A model generated the notes under the pieces. The model was not told the origin of the DNA. It worked only from the letters and a program-made list of their open reading frames with translations, and did no database searches. DNA of 24,439 bases from UBA4292 sp964648695 (lineage in GTDB: Bacteria; Bacillota; Clostridia; Lachnospirales; Lachnospiraceae): contig CAZYLH010000018.1 in NCBI GenBank assembly GCA_964648695.1, positions 1-24,439 on the forward strand, in the 5' to 3' direction. The number at the start of each line of letters is the position of its first letter. The first letter of the stretch is position 1. Positions 1 to 6,172 of the stretch are shown one piece after another. Both the position numbers and the translations under genes were made by a program.

Positions 1-53
1 GGTACGCACGGTGGTGTGAGAGGACGGCGGCTAATCACCGCCTCCTACTCGAT
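1..53 (+). mobile_element. 3' end of a group II intron (domain V tail and domain VI)
   Basis: The first 53 bases read like the end of a bacterial group II intron. Bases 1-14 resemble the 3' strand of domain V. They are followed by a domain VI hairpin: AGGA(C)GGCGG at 21-30 pairs with CCGCCTCCT at 38-46 around a short loop, leaving one bulged C. An unpaired A at 47 lies seven bases from a 3' end in CGAT, the usual place for the branch-point adenosine. The catalytic domains and any intron-encoded reverse transcriptase would lie upstream, outside the window. The AT-rich sequence after 53 should be the 3' exon. Recognition is by motif and structure only. Confidence 0.72.
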
Positions 54-84
54 AAAATAAAATTTAATCTTTTGGGATTTTTGA

Positions 85-113
85 TTGTTTTATTAAAAAA
101 AATAGGTTATACT
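85..113 (+). promoter_or_regulatory. Predicted promoter of the mgtE leader
   Basis: TTGTTT at 85-90 and TATACT at 108-113 are separated by exactly 17 bases, fitting a housekeeping sigma factor. Transcription would start near 120, giving a leader of about 200 nt before mgtE. The promoter starts only about 30 bases after the predicted end of the group II intron, so this unit has its own promoter and need not depend on read-through from the intron. Confidence 0.6.
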
Positions 114-152
114 GGCGGATAGAGCATTTTAAAAATTTAGAAAGAAGGAGGA

Positions 153-318
153 TCATATGGACGCGGACAGTTGCAGTAGGGACACGATGGACATTCACTT
201 ACGCTTCAGAAAAAATGTGGGTCTGACTGCTAAGAGCCGGTCTGCGCCCATATGACTTGAAGTTGCGTAAAATCCATGTGTCTCTCTAAAACAAGAATTT
301 CAGGAAGGAGAGATACAT
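153..318 (+). promoter_or_regulatory. Structured mgtE 5' leader with mutually exclusive helices
   Basis: Three long pairings are visible. Stem A: 153-168 with 240-255, 16 positions with one A-C mismatch and one G-U. Stem B: 178-191 with 273-285, 13 bp with one bulged G at 186. Stem C: 276-287 with 307-318, 12 bp including G-U pairs. Stem C covers much of the mgtE Shine-Dalgarno (AAGGAG, 305-310) and runs up to the base before its ATG. B and C share bases 276-285, so only one can form at a time. A and B together would make a pseudoknot. Short inner helices are possible at 173-177 with 226-230 and 191-195 with 214-218. No T-run terminator is present, so control would be translational. The conserved loops of the M-box (ykoK) element are not recognisable. 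The ligand or trigger is unknown. Confidence 0.62.
157..255 (+). CDS. Possible leader peptide (upstream ORF) of mgtE, 32 aa
   Basis: This is a 32-codon ORF with ATG at 157 and TGA at 253-255. A strong Shine-Dalgarno, AGGAGG at 146-151, lies five bases upstream. The peptide starts MDADSCSRDTMD, with Asp at positions 2, 4, 9 and 12, and becomes basic later. It has no signal peptide and matches no family I know. Start and stop codons both lie in the two arms of stem A (153-168/240-255), and codons 8-12 form the 5' arm of stem B. Translation would therefore change the RNA folding that governs the mgtE ribosome-binding site. In enterobacteria, mgtL is a known leader peptide controlling a Mg2+ transporter; similarity here is only in arrangement and acidic start. 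The ORF could also be chance inside a structured RNA. Confidence 0.4.
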   Translation: MDADSCSRDTMDIHLRFRKNVGLTAKSRSAPI

Positions 319-1677
319 ATGACGGACGCATTGGAGACGTTAAAGAACAGCATTATTCGATTGGCTGAGGAAAAGAAGTATGCCGCCCTCAGAGATATAT
401 TATCCACGATAAATGCGGCGGATATCGCGGCGCTTTTTGAGGAGGATATTCCTGAAAATGTGCTGCCACGGCTTTTCAGGCTTTTGCCAAAGGAGCTGGC
501 GGCGGACACCTTTGTGGAGATGAGTCCTGAGACACAGGAGCTTTTGATAAAAGGGTTTTCTGACAGCGAGCTAAAGGAAGTGGTGGATGAGCTCTATGTG
601 GATGACGCGGTGGACATTGTGGAGGAGATGCCTGCAAATGTGGTCAAGCGCATCCTAAGGCAGGCGGATCCGGAAAAACGCAGGATGATAAACGACATCC
701 TAAAATACCCAGAGGACAGCACCGGAAGCATCATGACCACGGAGTTTGTGGAGCTTCGCCCATACATGACCGTACAGGATGCTATCCTGCACATTCGCCG
801 CGGAGGGCTTAAAAAGGAGACCATAAATACATGCTATGTCTGTCAAAAGGATAGAAAGCTTATCGGGATGGTCACCATACAGGATTTAATCTTAGGAGAA
901 AATGAGCAAAAGCTTGAGGAGCTGATGGAGACGAACGTGATTTCCGTGGGAACATTGGAGGACCAGGAAGCCGTGGTACAGCTCTTTGGAAAATATGACT
1001 TTCTTGCCATGCCTGTGGTTGACGGCGAGGGTAGGCTTGTGGGAATTGTCACCGTGGATGACGTCCTTGATGTTATGGAGGAGGAGACCACGGAGGATAT
1101 CGAGAAGATGGCGGCTATCGTTCCGGCAGACAAGCCCTACCTTAAGCAGACTATCTTTGAACTGTGGAAGAGCCGTATTCCGTGGCTGCTCTTTCTCATG
1201 CTCTCCGCCACCTTTACAGGGATGATCATCATGGGGTTTGAGGACGCGCTGGCTCAGTATGTGGTTCTTACGGCGTATGTCCCCATGCTGATGGATACGG
1301 GCGGAAATTCCGGAAGTCAGGCTTCTGCTACGGTTATACGCGGTATTGCCGTAGGAGATGTGGAGTTTTCAGACTTTTTTAGTGTTATCTGGAAGGAGAT
1401 AAGGGTTGCGGTTTTGTGCGGTGTGACTCTGTCGGTATGCAACTTCATAAAGCTGATGCTCTTTGATCGCTTGGAGATGCTTGTGGCGCTTGTAGTGTGT
1501 TTGACTCTTTTGGTGACGGTGTTTATCGCAAAGACAGTTGGATGCACCCTGCCGATGCTTGCAAAGAGACTGGGCCTTGACCCGGCTGTGATGGCAAGCC
1601 CATTCATCACCACCATTGTAGACGCCATCTCACTTTTGGTATATTTTAGGTTTGCAACTATGCTTTTGGGGCTATAA
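319..1677 (+). CDS. mgtE: Magnesium transporter MgtE
   Basis: MgtE is a homodimeric Mg2+ channel of the cytoplasmic membrane, and this 452-aa protein has the usual length and order of parts. Residues about 1-130 form the helical MgtE N domain, followed by two CBS domains (about 135-255) that sense cytosolic Mg2+ in studied homologues, a connecting helix, and about five membrane helices from residue 281 to the end. The membrane part holds the family signature MDTGGNSGSQ at 325-334. The ATG at 319 follows AAGGAG at 305-310, which the leader can bury in a hairpin. serS starts 15 bases downstream, so the two are probably co-transcribed. Some MgtE proteins also carry Co2+ or Ni2+, but Mg2+ is the best call. 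Confidence 0.95.
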   Translation: MTDALETLKNSIIRLAEEKKYAALRDILSTINAADIAALFEEDIPENVLPRLFRLLPKELAADTFVEMSPETQELLIKGFSDSELKEVVDELYVDDAVDIVEEMPANVVKRILRQADPEKRRMINDILKYPEDSTGSIMTTEFVELRPYMTVQDAILHIRRGGLKKETINTCYVCQKDRKLIGMVTIQDLILGENEQKLEELMETNVISVGTLEDQEAVVQLFGKYDFLAMPVVDGEGRLVGIVTVDDVLDVMEEETTEDIEKMAAIVPADKPYLKQTIFELWKSRIPWLLFLMLSATFTGMIIMGFEDALAQYVVLTAYVPMLMDTGGNSGSQASATVIRGIAVGDVEFSDFFSVIWKEIRVAVLCGVTLSVCNFIKLMLFDRLEMLVALVVCLTLLVTVFIAKTVGCTLPMLAKRLGLDPAVMASPFITTIVDAISLLVYFRFATMLLGL

Positions 1678-1692
1678 AAATAGGAGGATGCT

Positions 1693-2970
1693 ATGTTAGA
1701 TATCAAATTTGTGCGGGAGAATCCGGACATTGTAAGACAGAACATTAAAAATAAATTTCAGGATGATAAGCTGCCCCTGGTGGATGAGGTGATTGAGCTT
1801 GATAAGAAAAACCGCGCCATAAAGCAGGAAGTGGAAGAGCTGCGGGCGAAGAGAAATAAACTTAGCAAGCAGATCGGCGCTCTCATGGGACAGGGAAAGA
1901 AAGATGAGGCGGAGGCCGTAAAGGCGCAGGTTGCGGCTGACGCGGACCGGATAAACACTCTTTCTGATGAGGAAAAGCAGGTCGAGGAAGACCTCAAGAA
2001 AAAGATGATGATAATCCCGAATATCATCGACCCTTCTGTTCCCATTGGCAGGGATGACAGTGAAAATGTGGAGCTTAAAAAGTTTGGGGAGCCGGTTGTG
2101 CCTGATTTTGAGATACCCTATCACACAGAGATTATGGAAAAGCTACACGGCATTGACTTAGATGCTGCCAGAAGGGTTGCGGGAAATGGCTTTTATTATC
2201 TCTTGGGGGATATCGCCAGACTGCACTCCGCTGTGATCTCATATGCCAGGGATTTTATGATCGACAGAGGCTTTACCTACTGCGTGCCCCCGTTTATGAT
2301 CCGCTCCGATGTTGTGACGGGCGTTATGAGCTTTGCGGAGATGGACGCCATGATGTATAAGATCGAGGGGGAGGATTTGTATCTGATCGGCACAAGTGAG
2401 CACTCCATGATCGGTCGCTTTATCGGGCAGATGTTAAAAGAGGAAGATCTGCCGCTGACGCTCACCAGCTATAGCCCCTGTTTTAGAAAGGAAAAGGGCG
2501 CCCACGGTATAGAGGAGCGGGGTGTATACAGAATACACCAGTTTGAAAAACAGGAGATGATAGTTGTCTGCAAGCCTGAGGAGAGCCAGGAGTGGTTTGA
2601 AAAGCTCTGGCAAAATACTGTGGATCTGTTCCGATCATTAGACATTCCGGTAAGAACCCTTGAGTGCTGCTCCGGAGACCTGGCAGATCTTAAGGTAAAA
2701 AGCGTTGACGTGGAGGCGTGGAGCCCTAGACAGAAGAAGTACTTTGAGGTGGGCAGCTGCTCAAATCTTGGCGATGCGCAGGCAAGAAGGCTGCAGATCC
2801 GTGTGACGGGAGAGAACGGAAAGTATCTGGCGCACACCTTAAATAACACCGTTGTTGCGCCGCCGCGTATGCTCATCGCATTTTTGGAAAATAATCTGCG
2901 AGAGGATGGCAGCGTAGCTATTCCCAAGGCACTTAGGCCCTACATGGGAGGAAAGACCGAGATCCGCTAA
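1693..2970 (+). CDS. serS: Seryl-tRNA synthetase
   Basis: This cytosolic class II enzyme charges tRNA-Ser with serine and also makes Ser-tRNA-Sec where selenocysteine is used. At 425 aa it has the family length. Residues about 30-110 are charged and heptad-like, forming the long antiparallel coiled-coil arm that grips the tRNA-Ser variable arm. The catalytic core shows the serine-binding TSE (234-236), motif 2 with FRKEKGAHG around Arg265, and motif 3 with PPRMLIAFLEN around Arg392. The motif 2 and 3 wording, and the start MLDIKFVRENPDIV, match the form I associate with Lachnospiraceae. The ATG at 1693 has AGGAGG at 1682-1687. No T-box leader is visible, which is notable because many clostridial synthetase genes have one. 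It probably depends on the mgtE promoter. Confidence 0.96.
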   Translation: MLDIKFVRENPDIVRQNIKNKFQDDKLPLVDEVIELDKKNRAIKQEVEELRAKRNKLSKQIGALMGQGKKDEAEAVKAQVAADADRINTLSDEEKQVEEDLKKKMMIIPNIIDPSVPIGRDDSENVELKKFGEPVVPDFEIPYHTEIMEKLHGIDLDAARRVAGNGFYYLLGDIARLHSAVISYARDFMIDRGFTYCVPPFMIRSDVVTGVMSFAEMDAMMYKIEGEDLYLIGTSEHSMIGRFIGQMLKEEDLPLTLTSYSPCFRKEKGAHGIEERGVYRIHQFEKQEMIVVCKPEESQEWFEKLWQNTVDLFRSLDIPVRTLECCSGDLADLKVKSVDVEAWSPRQKKYFEVGSCSNLGDAQARRLQIRVTGENGKYLAHTLNNTVVAPPRMLIAFLENNLREDGSVAIPKALRPYMGGKTEIR

Positions 2971-2988
2971 AGACTAAAGGAGAGGGAC

Positions 2989-3870
2989 TTGCATAACTAC
3001 TTAAGATCGATTGGATTTTCAAATATCAACACCCGTGCAAGGCAGTGGGCACTTACAGACAATTTCATAGAGCATGCCGATGAAACCGCATCCTTTAGAC
3101 TGGATGAAGACACCGTTTTGATTATTTATAGGAAATATGTTGCGCCCGGATGCGGGGTGATGCTGGTGGGCACCCAGATAAAGGGACGGTTTAGGCTTGA
3201 TTACTATTTTCCATTTATGCAGTCGGAGCTGGTTACAAGCACGGACGTCTGCATGGTGTCAAAAAAGAATGGCGCAGATGCTTACCTGGTATCAACCGAG
3301 GACAGTCGCTTTGGAATGATCACGATTTTTCATCTGATCAACATGACGGATTTTATAAAAAGCAGGCTTGAGCTTGATGAAACTTATCCGGCGAAGAAAA
3401 TCTGCATGACGGGGTTGGCACTTACTGCCAGGGTTCTCCTTCCCGTTATCAAGACGGAGGAGCAGATACAGGCGCAAAGGCTTCGCAATAAGAAGCGCAT
3501 TCGGCTATTGCAGGAAGCGCGCTATGGCGATGAGGATGCCATGGAGGAGTTAGCGACTCAGGAGATGGAGACCGTAAGCGTGGTGAATCAGCAGATTTTT
3601 CAGGATGATCTCTACAGTGTAATTGACAGCTTCTTTATGCCCTACGGCGTCGAGTGCGATCTGTATATGCTTATGGGAGAGATACTCGCTGTTGAGGAGC
3701 TTGTAAATGCATTTACCGGAGAAAAATTCTACAGGATACAGGTGCGGGCAAACTATATAGATGTGACGGTTGGAGTTTTGGCGGCTGATCTGGCGGGTGA
3801 GCCAAAGGCCGGTAGACGTATTAAATGCGAGGTATGGCTTCAGGGGACGGTGGAGTTCTTTACGCAATAA
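2989..3870 (+). CDS. DUF3881-like protein of unknown function
   Basis: This 293-aa protein starts at a TTG (2989) preceded by AAAGGAGAGG at 2976-2985. It begins MHNYLRSIGFS, which I recall as typical of DUF3881, a family found mainly in gut clostridia; this comes from memory. No signal peptide or membrane helix is seen. The middle, about residues 155-200, is charged and probably helical (many K, R and E, including KKRIRLLQEARYGDEDAMEE). The last third is beta-rich, with a Gly-rich turn near GVLAADLAGEPKAGRR. It follows serS by 18 bases, so it is likely the last gene of the mgtE-serS unit. No catalytic motif is recognised, and no function is proposed. A weak hairpin (AAGTG, loop GGG, CGCTT, 3875-3887) follows but lacks a convincing T-run. 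Confidence 0.85.
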   Translation: MHNYLRSIGFSNINTRARQWALTDNFIEHADETASFRLDEDTVLIIYRKYVAPGCGVMLVGTQIKGRFRLDYYFPFMQSELVTSTDVCMVSKKNGADAYLVSTEDSRFGMITIFHLINMTDFIKSRLELDETYPAKKICMTGLALTARVLLPVIKTEEQIQAQRLRNKKRIRLLQEARYGDEDAMEELATQEMETVSVVNQQIFQDDLYSVIDSFFMPYGVECDLYMLMGEILAVEELVNAFTGEKFYRIQVRANYIDVTVGVLAADLAGEPKAGRRIKCEVWLQGTVEFFTQ

Positions 3871-3952
3871 TATAAGTGGGGCGCTTTTACAAATTGTGCA
3901 GATGAAATTTACGCGATTCTCACAAATATATTAAAGAATTTTGGAAAAAGTA

Positions 3953-3981
3953 TTGCATTTTGACGGAGATTAGATTATAAT
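3953..3981 (+). promoter_or_regulatory. Predicted promoter for the secreted-protein pair
   Basis: TTGCAT at 3953-3958 and a perfect TATAAT at 3976-3981 are 17 bases apart. An upstream in-frame ATG at 3980 overlaps the -10 box and so cannot be the translation start. The true start is the ATG at 4013, just after AAGGAGG. Confidence 0.75.
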
Positions 3982-4012
3982 GGACAAAAATTTCCACAAG
4001 GAGGAAACAATT

Positions 4013-4750
4013 ATGAATCTTAAGAGAATTATGGCTGGTGTTTTAGCAGGCTCCATGGCGTTGGCTATGGCTGTTCCGGCGTTTGCTGACGAGGAGAGCG
4101 TATATAGCGCATATCTCGGCTTCCAGACACCTTCCTACTCTTTCCGTAACGCATGTGACGACGCTACTTACGGTATTGAAGGAACATCAGGTGCGGACTA
4201 CTCCGAAGTACATGCGTGGGATGATGACAATAATCTCACAAGTGCAGCTGGAACATTCACAGATGTTACCTTTACAGGTGACGGCACATATACCGTATCC
4301 GTTTCTGGCTTGGATTGGGATTCAGATGAGTTTGGAACAAGCACCTGCTACAATCTCATTTTCCTGAGCACCAGCATTCCTGTATCCGCTTACAACAGCA
4401 CAGATTTCTCCATCACAATAGATGAGGTTACTATTGGCGGTAGCGCTCTTTCCCTGGATGAGGATCTGATTCTTAGCAATTATGATGACGTTCTTCCTGA
4501 TGATGAGGCGACAACTGGTATCCAGCTGTCCATTCAGAATATCTGGAATGACAACGCTGATATCGGATATTATGATATCACTGCTTCTGAGATGACCATC
4601 ACATTTACCGTATCCGGTCTGGACAGCGTAACAGACGCGCCTGTTGTAGCTGCAACTACGGGTGATGTTGCTCCTGTGGCAGCACTTATGGCATTTGTTG
4701 CTGTAGCAGGTGTTGCTATGGTGGCTTCCAAGAAGGCGCGTGTTTTCTAA
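4013..4750 (+). CDS. Secreted protein with C-terminal membrane tail, unknown function
   Basis: This 245-aa protein starts at ATG 4013, with AAGGAGG about eight bases upstream. Residues 1-25 form a clear Sec signal peptide (basic MNLKR, hydrophobic core, cleavage after AFA before Asp26). The mature region, about 26-205, is acidic and rich in Ser, Thr, Asp and Tyr with alternating hydrophobic residues, suggesting a beta-sandwich, perhaps adhesive or carbohydrate-binding. The C-terminus is TGD (216-218), a hydrophobic stretch of about 20 residues, and a short basic end (SKKARVF). That is the layout of a cell-wall sorting signal, but the segment before TGD is AAT rather than LPx, so sortase processing is uncertain. 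The next gene has the same tail. The strong promoter suggests high expression. I do not recognise the ectodomain. Confidence 0.82.
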   Translation: MNLKRIMAGVLAGSMALAMAVPAFADEESVYSAYLGFQTPSYSFRNACDDATYGIEGTSGADYSEVHAWDDDNNLTSAAGTFTDVTFTGDGTYTVSVSGLDWDSDEFGTSTCYNLIFLSTSIPVSAYNSTDFSITIDEVTIGGSALSLDEDLILSNYDDVLPDDEATTGIQLSIQNIWNDNADIGYYDITASEMTITFTVSGLDSVTDAPVVAATTGDVAPVAALMAFVAVAGVAMVASKKARVF

Positions 4751-4775
4751 TTAAACTGTGACATGTGTGAAATGA

Positions 4776-4806
4776 AAGGGGACTTGCCTGTGGGCGTTGT
4801 CCCCTT
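4776..4806 (+). other. RNA hairpin between the two secreted-protein genes
   Basis: AAGGGGAC (4776-4783) pairs perfectly with GTCCCCTT (4799-4806). The loop itself holds a small GCC/GGGC pairing. There is no T-run after it, so it is not a standard terminator. It may stabilise the upstream mRNA or cause partial termination, giving unequal output of the two genes. Confidence 0.55.
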
Positions 4807-4839
4807 CGCTATTTAAAAAATCATAAGGAGGATAAAAAC

Positions 4840-5427
4840 ATGATTTTTAAGAAGGTTTTGGCTGGCGTAGCAGCTAGCGCTTTGGTTGCAGCTATGTGCG
4901 TTACCGCATTCGCTGACACCACACTGGAGGCTTCCGTTGACGCTGATCTGACATACACCGTTACGGCTGATGTGGATGAGCTCTCTGTAACAGTGACGCT
5001 GACTGACTATATGCTTGATACCAGCGACGGAATTTCCTGGAACGACTGGTGCGGCGGCGCAGTTATCGTAACACTGTCTGACGGCACTGTTAATTACTAT
5101 GACTATGGCGGCGCTAAAGTAGAGTGGGGCGTTGATCTGGATGGCGACGAGGCGAATGATACAGAAGGCTATGGTTCTGCAAGCTGGGTAGGTACCGTTT
5201 CTTTTGATGACGGCGGCGGCACACTTACCATTCCTGTTGAGCAGGGTGCTACTGTAGAGTTTGTCGTTAATTCCTGGACAGATCAGGGTTATGATGACGT
5301 AGTACAGTACACACTGACCATCGCTGAGGCTACTGAGACAGGTGATGTTTCTCCTGTAGTTTACCTTGCAGCTGTTGTTGCACTTGCAGGCGTTGCTCTT
5401 GTAGCATCAAAGAAGGTTCATGCTTAA
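4840..5427 (+). CDS. Secreted protein with C-terminal membrane tail, unknown function (second of pair)
   Basis: This 195-aa protein has ATG 4840 preceded by AAGGAGG at 4825-4831. A signal peptide covers residues 1-25, ending AFA before Asp26 as in the previous protein. The mature part is short (about 140 residues), acidic and Thr/Val/Gly-rich with alternating hydrophobics, consistent with an all-beta domain. It includes WNDWCGGAVIVTLSDG and a DLDGDEANDTEG segment that looks like an acidic, possibly metal-binding loop. The tail is TGD (167-169), a hydrophobic helix and SKKVHA, nearly identical in pattern to the upstream protein although the ectodomains differ. No promoter was found in the 89-base gap, so it is probably transcribed with its neighbour. 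It could be wall- or membrane-anchored. The function is unknown. Confidence 0.8.
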   Translation: MIFKKVLAGVAASALVAAMCVTAFADTTLEASVDADLTYTVTADVDELSVTVTLTDYMLDTSDGISWNDWCGGAVIVTLSDGTVNYYDYGGAKVEWGVDLDGDEANDTEGYGSASWVGTVSFDDGGGTLTIPVEQGATVEFVVNSWTDQGYDDVVQYTLTIAEATETGDVSPVVYLAAVVALAGVALVASKKVHA

Positions 5428-5463
5428 TCAGTCATTAAAACAGCGATAAAGATATTTACCATA

Positions 5464-5499
5464 AAAACGCTTCATGGATTTACCTCCATGAAGCGTTTT
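5464..5499 (+). terminator. Strong intrinsic terminator after the secreted-protein pair
   Basis: A perfect 15-bp stem pairs 5464-5478 (AAAACGCTTCATGGA) with 5485-5499 around a six-base loop. The right arm ends in TTTT and the left arm starts with AAAA, so the stem could work in both directions. Confidence 0.88.
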
Positions 5500-5523
5500 G
5501 TGCTGGGAAGAGACAAATAAACT

Positions 5524-5608
5524 GTGGCATTTTTTTAGAATATGTGCTAGACTTTTCCGCAGAGCTAAAACATTAATATATCGCGGGAAGCATACTGGAT
5601 ATATTAAT
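5524..5608 (+). promoter_or_regulatory. Possible promoter and A/T-rich dyad upstream of the histidine phosphatase gene
   Basis: An extended -10 (TGC TAGACT, 5545-5553) lies 18 bases after a weak -35 (GTGGCA, 5524-5529). Downstream, ATTAATATATC (5572-5582) and GATATATTAAT (5598-5608) form a perfect 11-bp inverted repeat with a 15-base spacer. It would fall in the 5' UTR about 25 bases before the start codon. It may be a repressor operator or an mRNA hairpin. The promoter call is weak; the dyad is certain as sequence. Confidence 0.42.
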
Positions 5609-5631
5609 CAGCCGGGAAGGAAAGAATATCC

Positions 5632-6162
5632 ATGATACTATATGTTGCACGGCATGGGGAGACCACATATAATGCTAAAGACCTGGTGTGCGGTGTGTCT
5701 GATGCGCCCCTTACGCAGCTCGGAAGGCAGCAGGCAAAAGTGCTGGGAGAGGAGCTAAAAAAGATACATATCGACCATGTCTTTGTGTCCCCTCTTAAGC
5801 GGGCGAGGGAGACTGCGGACCTGGCACTTTTTGAGAGTGGGCTTAGTTACACAGTGGAACCAAGGCTTATAGAGGAGAATTTTGGTAAGAGCGAGGGCGT
5901 TTCGCGCCTGGACTCGGTATTTCAGTACGCAAAGCGCAATCTGGGCATCAGGCAGCCAAATGGGGAGTCGTTTATCGGGCTTTGTCACAGAGCCTACGCT
6001 CTTATCGAGGAGACGTATAAAAAATACCCGGATAAGAGCATTCTGTGGATATGCCATGGGACGTTTGGAAGAGCTGTGCGCACATATTTTGTGGATATGA
6101 GTAACGATGAAATTTATTCCTATAACATGGAAAATTGCGAGCTTTTAAGGTTCGAGATGTAA
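5632..6162 (+). CDS. Histidine phosphatase family protein (phosphoglycerate mutase-like)
   Basis: This 176-aa cytosolic protein belongs to the histidine phosphatase superfamily. The catalytic RHGE sits at residues 7-10, with His8 the phosphorylated residue, and the second catalytic histidine is His142 in WICHGTFGR. Other family features are TQLGRQQA, the arginine-bearing SPLKRARETAD, and an acidic EENFGKSEG segment. The length is short for cofactor-dependent phosphoglycerate mutase (about 230-250 aa), so it is more likely a small broad phosphatase of the CobC/PhoE/GpmB type. The substrate cannot be read from the sequence, and no cobalamin genes are nearby. ATG 5632 is preceded by GGGAAGGAAAG. 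The next gene starts 10 bases after the stop, suggesting co-transcription. Confidence 0.88.
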   Translation: MILYVARHGETTYNAKDLVCGVSDAPLTQLGRQQAKVLGEELKKIHIDHVFVSPLKRARETADLALFESGLSYTVEPRLIEENFGKSEGVSRLDSVFQYAKRNLGIRQPNGESFIGLCHRAYALIEETYKKYPDKSILWICHGTFGRAVRTYFVDMSNDEIYSYNMENCELLRFEM

Positions 6163-6172
6163 AAGAGAGTGC

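Noticed and set aside
120..318. M-box (ykoK) riboswitch upstream of mgtE
   Set aside because: The gene context fits, but the conserved M-box loop sequences were not found, and the leader is explained better by other pairings.
1678..1692. T-box leader for serS
   Set aside because: The gap is only 15 bases, and no T-box sequence was noticed at the end of mgtE.
1317..1745. 142-aa minus-strand ORF opposite mgtE
   Set aside because: It is a shadow of mgtE and has no recognisable protein features.
3875..3890. Terminator after the DUF3881-like gene
   Set aside because: The stem is only 5 bp with a GGG loop and the T-run is too short. It may be weak but cannot be called.
3980..4012. N-terminal extension of the first secreted protein from ATG 3980
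   Set aside because: That ATG overlaps the -10 box and lacks a ribosome-binding site. The start at 4013 gives a proper signal peptide.
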